From assembly GCF_002735705.1 (NCBI RefSeq), contig NZ_PDZL01000005.1:248001-312000 (forward strand): a DNA stretch of 64,000 nt, in the 5' to 3' direction. The translations under genes were made by a program, and so were the position numbers. The notes below the pieces were generated by a model. The model did no database searches. It was not told the origin of the DNA and saw only the letters and a list, made by a program, of their open reading frames with translations. This DNA is from Janthinobacterium sp. BJB426. GTDB lineage: Bacteria > Pseudomonadota > Gammaproteobacteria > Burkholderiales > Burkholderiaceae_D. Shown here piece by piece: positions 33,901 to 41,400 of this stretch. Every line of letters starts with the position of its first letter. Positions within the stretch are counted from its first letter, which is position 1.

Positions 33901-35446
33901 GGTCGGCCAGCGCCACATAGAACCAGTCGCTGTCGGCGATGTTCAGGTTGCGGCGGAAGGTCATGCCGGCTCCGCTGCCATCCTTCACGGCCACCTCCAC
34001 CGTATGCGGTCCAGGACGCATGATCTGGCGCATGGCGAACTTGCCGTTGGCGTCGACCGGCACGACCATGCCCAGCGCCGTCACCTGCTGGCCAGGCTTG
34101 ATCTTCTCGCCGCTGATGGTGACGCTGCCGCCTGATGCATCGATATTGCGCAGGATCAGGCTCGATTCGCCCCAGCCGGCCAACGCTTCGCCACCGGCCT
34201 TCTTGCCCGGCGCTTCGGCCGGCACCGCATCGAGCAGGCGCAGTGGCTGCAGGCGCGTCTCGTCGAACTTGCCGCTGGCGTCGTATACGCGCAGCAGGTA
34301 GCCGATCTGCTCCGGCGCATCCGCCGGCGCCTGCCAGGCCGTGGCTTCGCCCATCGTCGCGGGCACGATGGCAAATGGCTGCTCCTGCGTGCTCTGTCCC
34401 TTGGCGAAAATGCGGATCTCGGCGCGCTGCTGGAAAAAAGCGTAGTTGGTGTAGGTGCCAAAACGCACAGGCGCCTGGCGCTGCGCATGAGGCGCCGCCA
34501 GCCAGACATTCAAGGCCGGCGCAACGTTCAGGGGATCGTACTTGACCTGGATGTCGGAACGTTCCAGCGCCACGTCGACGCAGCGCTGGCGGTCCGCCTC
34601 CTGCTGCCGCGTATCGGTTTCCTGCACCACGCCATCGATGCTGATGGAGAAGGCCGCATCGCGGTTGGCCACCTGGCTGGCGACGGCACAATCGTCGACC
34701 AGTACTTCCGTCTCGATGCGCTTCGGCGCTGCGGCGGCGACAGCCGGCAGTTCGACGGCTTCCTCGTACCAGGCACGGATTTCCGTGCGGCGGTTCTGCG
34801 CCATGCCTTGCGGCGTGGCGTTCGACGCGATTGCTTCGCTCTCGCCCTTGCCGCTGGCGGCAAAGGCCGCTGCCGGCAAGTCCAGTGCACGCATCAGATA
34901 GGCCGTGACGGCCAGCGCGCGCGCCTCCGACAGATGCTGGTTGGTCGGAAAAGTCGGCTTCAGCCAGGCAGCGATGCGCTGGTTGTCCGTATGCCCGATC
35001 ACCTGCACGCGCACCTTCTGCTTGCCGCGCAAACGTGCGGCAAGCGCGTCAAGCCGGGCCATCGCGGCCGGCAGCAGCACATCGCGGCCGGACTCGAAGT
35101 TGGTGCCCGACAGCAGGTCGTCGAAGGTCACGCTCTGCTGCGCCGGCACGGCCGGCGGCACCGCTTCCAGGATCACGCGGCGCTCGGCGCGGCTCAGGCC
35201 GGACGGCGCCAGACCGCTGAAAGCCGACGACTCCTGCTCGCCGCTCGAGGGCTGCTGCGCCCCCATGCTGTGGCCCCGGTCCAGCATTTTTCCCCGCAGC
35301 GCGTGCTCATTTGCCTGTTGCGCGTGCGCGCCCAGACACACAAAGCCTATGCTGCCAAGCAAATACACGAGCCGCTTGGGGGCCGGGCTGGCCGCCGCTT
35401 TGAGGGTGCCTTGATTGCTAACGTTCATGGTCATTTTCGGTTTCAT
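30980..35446 (-). CDS. Large outer membrane protein: OmpA-like domain followed by beta-barrel
   Basis: 1488 residues from the ATG at 35446, which overlaps the stop of the giant surface protein gene (ATGA). Signal peptide to about residue 42. An OmpA-like peptidoglycan-binding domain is at about 107-226 (IGHTDN at 150-155, LSEARALAV, NRRTEIRAW). Next is a middle part with beta modules (DSDWFYVALADLTIGRD; YPVYGDDSTTVDDAPTQGRF; EINYLQGRLTLRSPLSS). The last about 600 residues alternate short strands and turns like an outer membrane barrel and end in NAISTF with terminal Phe. Having OmpA before the barrel is unusual. It is likely a partner for export or anchoring of the upstream protein; this is inferred from the overlap. 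Confidence 0.83.
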   Translation of the reverse strand: MKPKMTMNVSNQGTLKAAASPAPKRLVYLLGSIGFVCLGAHAQQANEHALRGKMLDRGHSMGAQQPSSGEQESSAFSGLAPSGLSRAERRVILEAVPPAVPAQQSVTFDDLLSGTNFESGRDVLLPAAMARLDALAARLRGKQKVRVQVIGHTDNQRIAAWLKPTFPTNQHLSEARALAVTAYLMRALDLPAAAFAASGKGESEAIASNATPQGMAQNRRTEIRAWYEEAVELPAVAAAAPKRIETEVLVDDCAVASQVANRDAAFSISIDGVVQETDTRQQEADRQRCVDVALERSDIQVKYDPLNVAPALNVWLAAPHAQRQAPVRFGTYTNYAFFQQRAEIRIFAKGQSTQEQPFAIVPATMGEATAWQAPADAPEQIGYLLRVYDASGKFDETRLQPLRLLDAVPAEAPGKKAGGEALAGWGESSLILRNIDASGGSVTISGEKIKPGQQVTALGMVVPVDANGKFAMRQIMRPGPHTVEVAVKDGSGAGMTFRRNLNIADSDWFYVALADLTIGRDRTKGPAELVTGDTQHYKNETWADGRGAFYLKGKIKGDYLLTASADTREQPLRDLFHNFQSKDPNYLLRRIDPDKYYPVYGDDSTTVDDAPTQGRFYVRLEKGDSSVMWGNFQTTWSGSELAQYSRGLYGANLLWNGAASTSHGEKASTVNAFAASPGTLQSREEFRGTGGSQYYLRHLDLTQGSERLWVEVRDKDSGLVIERIQLTPSQDYEINYLQGRLTLRSPLSSVADGGALVQSASLSGNPVYLVATYEYVPGLSAISGTSVGVRASHWFNDHVRIGASNYHQGEQGSDQTLKELDLTLRYKPGTWIKAEAARSSGDASSVLSSSSGGFDFNQTTAGGRPANAKRFDGALDLADLGGAARGRIAAYWQDREAGYAGPGMQTLNGEAVRQTGLAATLPLGERTEMSLKADDRTATSQDARAVEAALRHKLDAEWGVSAGLRHDRRDNAIGGDNASAILSQDGGRSDAVLRVDYRPLQEGQQARDGVLERTPASSVVPQQQGLEGGITGQLVTQGREAGMAGGPQYGPDTTLASGVASARVAGLLYAPWDMYGFVQHTLSRSGNRALNDRAGLGGTYQVSERLRLGAEASGGSGGVGGQLFGNMQMDERSSVYLNYRMETETPDVNYSGRQSTLTAGSRYRLNDKAGLFAESRWGNGAGPQSLTHAFGVDLAPTERWTTGIKFETGTLSNPLSGDLKRDAIGLTAAYAYERLKFSSALEFRTDRTKSLGTVDGSCATVPADGGCATDANSEHRKVWLTRNALSYQLDRDWRLLGKFNLSRSSSTRGAFYDGDYTEVVTGAAYRPVDNDRWNTLFKYTYFYNLPSPGQVDGVTGGVLDYTQKSHILNVDTTYDVRPWLSVGGKFGVRTGQLRASKTQGDWFSSRAELLVLRADIHIVKEWDALIEGRRLKAREAGDARAGALIGVYRHVAKHAKIGIGYNFTTFSDDLTDLSYRSRGWFLNAISTF

Positions 35447-38400
35447 TGTGCGCCCTCGATCTCGATGACGAGGGGATATTCGTTTTGCAGTGCCTGCCAG
35501 CGCGCCTGCATCTCGCTTTCGATCGCCTTGCTGCGGCGCGCCGCAAGCGCGGCATCGCCGCCAGCGGCATACGCGATGCGCAGTACCGACGGCTTGGCGC
35601 GCAACTGGCTCACCAGTCCTTCGATGCGCCCGGCCCATTCCGCCTGCAAGGCCGTTTCGCCCGCAACGAATGCAGCGTCGCTCAACTCAAGACGTACTAC
35701 CCGATGGATCGTGGCGCCGAAGTTCAGCTTGACCACCTTGCCTCGGGTCAGGCGCACATCGCGCGGATTTTCCGTGGTGACGCGGTAGCCGCTCGGCAGG
35801 GTGCGGTCGTCAAGCTTCATGACGAAGTTCGAGCCGCGGTCCGCATTCGGAATCGCCGGACAAGCCACGTGGAAACGTCCTTCCGCATCCGTCGTCACCA
35901 GCAAGCCGCGCGCCGTTGCCATGCGCACGCCGGCAATGCCCGCTTCGCCTTCATCCTGGTAGCCATTCGCGTTCTGGTCGTCGAACACCTTGCCGATGAT
36001 GTCGGGACAATCGAAGGTGGCATCCGGCACCACGCGCACCGTGGCAGTAGCCAGGTTGGAAATACGCGTCTCGCCCGTCGCTGCCCAGGCCTGGTTGACG
36101 TATTCGCCATCGCCAACGCCGCTGCCCACCATCAGCATCAGCTTGTAGGTCTTCTTCTCCTTCGGTGCGAAACCGCTTTCTTTCCAGCGCAGGCTGCGGC
36201 CATCGACGACAGGTTCCGCCGGCACGCCATTGCGGGTAGCACTGCCGACGCGGTACTTGAAGCCGGCCGGTATCAAATCGCGCACCTCCATCGCCCCCAG
36301 CGTCGCCGCCTGGGGATTGCTGGCCGTGATCGTGTACGGCACCAGGTCGCCGCGCGTGACGTTCAGCATCGGTGTCGTCTTCGTCACCATGATGCTGTCG
36401 CTGCCCAGCGGATCGAGCGGAATATGGTTGTTCAGGATCGGTGCCGAACCGCCATTCGTGATGACAAAGCTCAGGTAATACTGCGTGGTCCTGGCGCCTC
36501 CGGCGATCAGTCCCGTGCAGTTATTCGGATCGAGTTCCATCTTCGTCGACAATGCCGGCGCCAGCTCGCTGGCCTGGATAAAGGCCGGATCGGGCACCAG
36601 GCCCACTGTCAATGGTCCCTTGCAGGCCGGCAGGCTGCCGGATGGCGCCAGCAGGTAGTTCGCCGGAGCTAACACGCTCAGCGTATACACGCCGCTGGGG
36701 AAGCCGTTCTGCAACAGGAACTGGTACATGCCGTCGCTGCCTACGGTTTGCGTCTGCTCGGCTACCCCACCGACCAGGTGCGCGGCGCTGTCGAAACCGG
36801 CAGGGCCGCTGATCGACACCACGGCGCCAGCCACCGGCTTGCGCGTCACGGAGTCGTACACCACGCCGGCAGGATCAAGCGGCAGATTCTGCTCGACGAC
36901 ACGGTCGCCGTCGCGCAAGGTCAGGTTGCTGATGCGGCTGCCACCTGGCACCACCTCGCCTTCGCCCCCCGTCGAAACGGGCACATTCGGCATGTTGTTG
37001 CCATCCTTGAGGAAGGTGATCGCATAGCCGGAACCCGTCGGCAAGCCACTTGCCTCGTAGCCGGGGCAATGCAGGTTGTCGAACTGGTAGAAGCCTTTCT
37101 CGTCCGTGATGGCGCGGCAGATCAATTTGCCTTCCTGGTGCAATTCGGCCGTCCAGCCAGCCACGCCAGCCTGGCTGCCGTCGAGCGGACGCACACGGCT
37201 GCCGTCGTGGTTCAGCCATACGTAGCCGTTGATGATGGGCGGCTTCAATTGCGGTATGCCCTTCTCGCCGAACAAATAGCCGCGCATGTCGTCGCCCGCC
37301 GCCAGCTTGATGCCGGTGATCGTATCCTTGTTGCCCACGCCGACAGGCTTGCTGGCGTTGGCCGTACCAACCGACCCTGGCAGCACTACCGTCTTGCCGT
37401 CCACATAGCCGGCCGGCTGCGTTTCCGTCAGGGTGTAGCCGGCGGCGTCGCTGACTGGCACCGTATCGAACAGATAGCTGCCGTCGGCACCGGTCACCAC
37501 GCTCAGTTTGACCAGCTTGCCATCGACGGAAGTGCCGCTCAGGACCACCGTCACGCCGGCAATGCCTTGCTCGCCTTCGTTGCGAACGCCGTCGTTATTC
37601 AGGTCCGCATACACCACGCCACCGAGCTTGCCCAGCATATGGCGTTCGCCAAACAGATAGCCGCTCGCCTGCGTCGCCACTGGCAGCACGATGTCGCCGA
37701 TCGTGTTGTATTCTGGCGCCGCGCCGAAGCTGGCGTTATTCACCTTGCCGCCGGCGCTACCGGCCGTTTCGCGGCCGTCGAGATACACGGCAGGCTGGCT
37801 TTCCAGCAGGCTGTAGGTACCGGCAGGCAGGCCGTCGAAGCGGTAGCTGCCATCGGTTCCCGTCACCACCGTACGGCTAAAACCATTCGCGCCGCGCAAG
37901 GTGATTTCAATCTCGGCGATGCCTGCTTCACCCGCGTCCATGGCGCCGTTGTCGTTCAGGTCGCGATACACGAAACCCCGCAACGACGACACCTGTTCGC
38001 GGAAATCATAGCCGCTGCCATTGCCCTGTGGCGGCAGGATGATGCCGCTGATGACATCGACCACGCCGGTGCCGACCGGCTTGCCGTTGACGCTGCCGAC
38101 AGAAGTACCCGTCGCACCCGGATAATTCCCCAGGCCGGCCGGTTGCGTTTCAGTGACCGTGTAGCCGCCCGGACCCGATGGATACAGGCCAGGGAAAGTG
38201 TAACTGCCATCGGCGGCCGTGACGACGCTGACATTGACCGGCTTGCCGTGGCCGTCGATGCCGCTCAGCGTCAGGCTCACGCCCTGCAAGCCTTCGCCCT
38301 TCTCGTAGCTGCCGTTGTCGTTCGCATCGCCGTACACGCGGCCGGAAATACTCGCCGCCAGCAGTTCGCCGAAGTCAAAACGCGTATGGCTCTTCGCCGC

Positions 38401-41400
38401 ATCGAATGGAATGCGCGCGATGGCGTTGGCCGTGCCGATGTCACAGGCAGGATTGGCGCAGGATGCGGCGCCGTCGATCAGGCCTTTGCGCTGGCGTCCG
38501 TCCAGATAGGCAGTAGGCTGCGTTTCCACCAGCGTATAGCCGGCCGCATTCGCGTTCGGCAGATCGCGGAAGCTGTAGCTGCCGTCGGCCGCCGTGATGG
38601 CCGTGCGCTTGACCGGCGTGACGCCATCGCGGGCGATGCCGGACAGGCTGATGGTAACGCCGGCGATGCCTGCGGTTTCACCCGCATCGCGTACGCCATT
38701 ATCGTTGGCGTCGACGTAGACGGCGCCGCTGATGGCGCCTGTCTTCTCGCCGAAATCGTAGCCCGTCAACTGTGCGCCCGGTACGAGCGCGATGGCGCTG
38801 ACCACGTTGGCCACGCTGGCATTGCCGCCGCCATTGCCGGCAGCCTGGCCCGCATCGGCGTAATTGACCGGCTGCGTTTGTGTCACGGTATAGCTGCCGG
38901 CAAGCAGGCCGTCGAACTGGTAGGCGCCGTTGGCATCGGTGAGCACCGTCACCGGACCGCCTGTACCGCCGGTCAGTGTCAGTGTCACGCCCGTCAATGG
39001 CGTGTCGCCGCTGCTGGCCGCGCCATTGCCATCCACATCGAGGTAGACCCTGCCGGCGATGCTGCCCGTCAGTTCGCCAAAATTGTAATCGCGCGCGCTG
39101 CCGCCGTTCGGCAGCACGACGCCGCTGAACTGGTCGAAGCGGGGTGCGCTGCCGCCGATGCGTCCTGTCGCGACACCATTCACAGTGCCCACGCTTTCCG
39201 CGCCATCGAGGTAGGCGGAAGGCTGGACTTCCACAACGGCATAGCCGTTGCTGTCGCTTTGCGGCAGGCCCGTGAAGCGGTAGCCGCCGTCGGCCGCCGT
39301 TTGCAGCGTGCACAAGGCAGGCACGATCACGCTGCAGACATCGAAGCCGTCAGCCGTGGTGCCCGACAACGTGACCGTCACGCCGGCGATGCCCGTTTCG
39401 CCCGAATCCTTGCGGCCATTGCGGTTCGCATCGATATACACGTAACCGGACAGCGACTGCGCCACGCCGCCCGCCGCGCCTGGCGCCTGGCCGAAATGGT
39501 AGCCCGTCGCCGTGGCACCGGGCAGCAGCACGATGGCGCCGGCAGTGCGGATCGCCGCACCCGGCACACCGGTACCAGGCACGCGCACGGCGCCGTCGAT
39601 CAGGCCACCCAGGCTGCCAGCCTGCGCACCCGTGTGATACAGGCTGGCCGGCGGCGTGACCGTCACGGCATAGCCGGCGGCGTCGCTCGGCGCCAGGCCG
39701 GCAATCAGGTAACTGCCATCCGCGCCCGTCTGGAAGGTACAGCTCGGCACTGCACTGCCTGGACAGACTGGATGACCGAGATGGTCGTTGCCGCTCAAGG
39801 TCAGCGTGACGCCGGCCACGCCCGTGCTTTCGCCACCCTGGCGCACCGCATCGCGGTTGTTGTCCATGTAGACGCTGCCGGCAATCGACGCCAACGCCAG
39901 TTCGCCGAAATTGCGCTCGGTGTAGCTGAGGCCCGGTTCGATGCTGCCGACGACGATGCCTTCCGGCGCCGCGCGGCCCGCGCTGTTCGCCACGACATTG
40001 CCGGCACCGTTCTGCTCCTTGCCATCCGCATAGCCGGCAGGCTGGGACAGTTCGGTGACCGTGTAGGATTCTCCCAGCCGGCTTGGCGGGACATTGGTGA
40101 AACTGTATTTGCCATTGGCGTCGGTGGTGGCCGTGCAGGCACTGCCCATCGCGGCGCACACGTCGGCGCCCCAGAAGGTCAGGCCGGAGAGCTTCACCTG
40201 CACGCCGGCGATGCCATTTTCGCCCGCCTCGCGCACGCCGTTATTGTTCTTGTCGGCGTACACGTAGCCGCTGATGGCCGCATGCGCGTATTCCTGGAAC
40301 AGGTAGCCGGTCGCCGCCGTATTCGGCGCCAGCACGATCTGGCCGATGGTGTTGTGCGCCGCGCTGGCGGAACAGTTGGCGCCGCCGTCGCAGCTGGCCG
40401 GTGGCGGCGTGCCACCGGCCGTGCCGGCGACTTCAAACAGGTCGGCGTAGCTGGCCGGCTGTGTCTCGACGAGGGTGTAGCCGCCGGCCGCGGAGCGCGG
40501 CAGGCGGTCAAACAGGAAGTCGCCGCTGCTGGTACCGAGGGTCAGCGGTGCGCCCGCCGTGCCGATATCGTTGCCCCAGAAATCCTGGCCGTACAGCGAG
40601 AACGTCACGCTGGTGGTGATTTTTTCACCGGCATCCATGCTGTTGCTGCGGTTTGCATCGTTATAGACGGAGCCGGCGATGCTCGACTTGACGATCTGCA
40701 CATCGACGCTGGAACTGTTGTTGCCTGCATTCGGATCGCGCGAGGTGCCCGGCGTCGGCACGATGCTGGCCGTATTCGTGATATTGCTGGCGAACGGTCC
40801 CGCATAGGCCGGGTATGGCGCCTTCACGGGGATGGTGATGCTGACCAGATTGGCCGTGTCGGCTGCGCCCGATGCAATCGGCAGCACGCCCAGCGTGCAG
40901 GTCACGGTGACCGGCGAACCGCCGCTGACGCAATTGTTCAAGGTCAGCGGAGCGCCCGAGCCGAGGCGTGCCGTCGGCGCGCCCGTCAGCACGAAACCGG
41001 CCGGCAGCACGTCGGTGACGACCGTGCTGGCCGCGAGGGCGGGACCCAGATTCCCCACCACCAGGGTGTAGGTGAAGGGCTGGTTGATGCTGAACGGCGA
41101 GGCGGGCGAAACGGTTTTCGACACCAGCATCAGATCGGTCTTCGGCAGCACGGTGGTGGTTTCTTCCACCACGTTGTTCGTCGCCAGCTTGTCGCCGGCA
41201 AACGGCGCCGCCCCCGTTTCCAGGGATTCGACGCTGGCATTGATCTTGTAGGTGATCGATCCCAGCGGCGCATTGCTGACGGGACCCGTATCGAATTTCA
41301 GGCCGAACACGCGGCTGGCGCCACTGGCCAAGGTGCTGCCAGCGGATGAGCTAGCCAGGTAGCACACCAGGTTCGAGCCCGCGCCGCCTGGCTGGCTGCA

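Noticed and set aside
36748-41349. A 1,533-codon frame antisense to the giant surface protein gene
   Set aside because: Arg/Ala/His-rich shadow typical of the reverse strand of high-GC genes; no ribosome site, no motif, and the sense strand has clear repeat domains.
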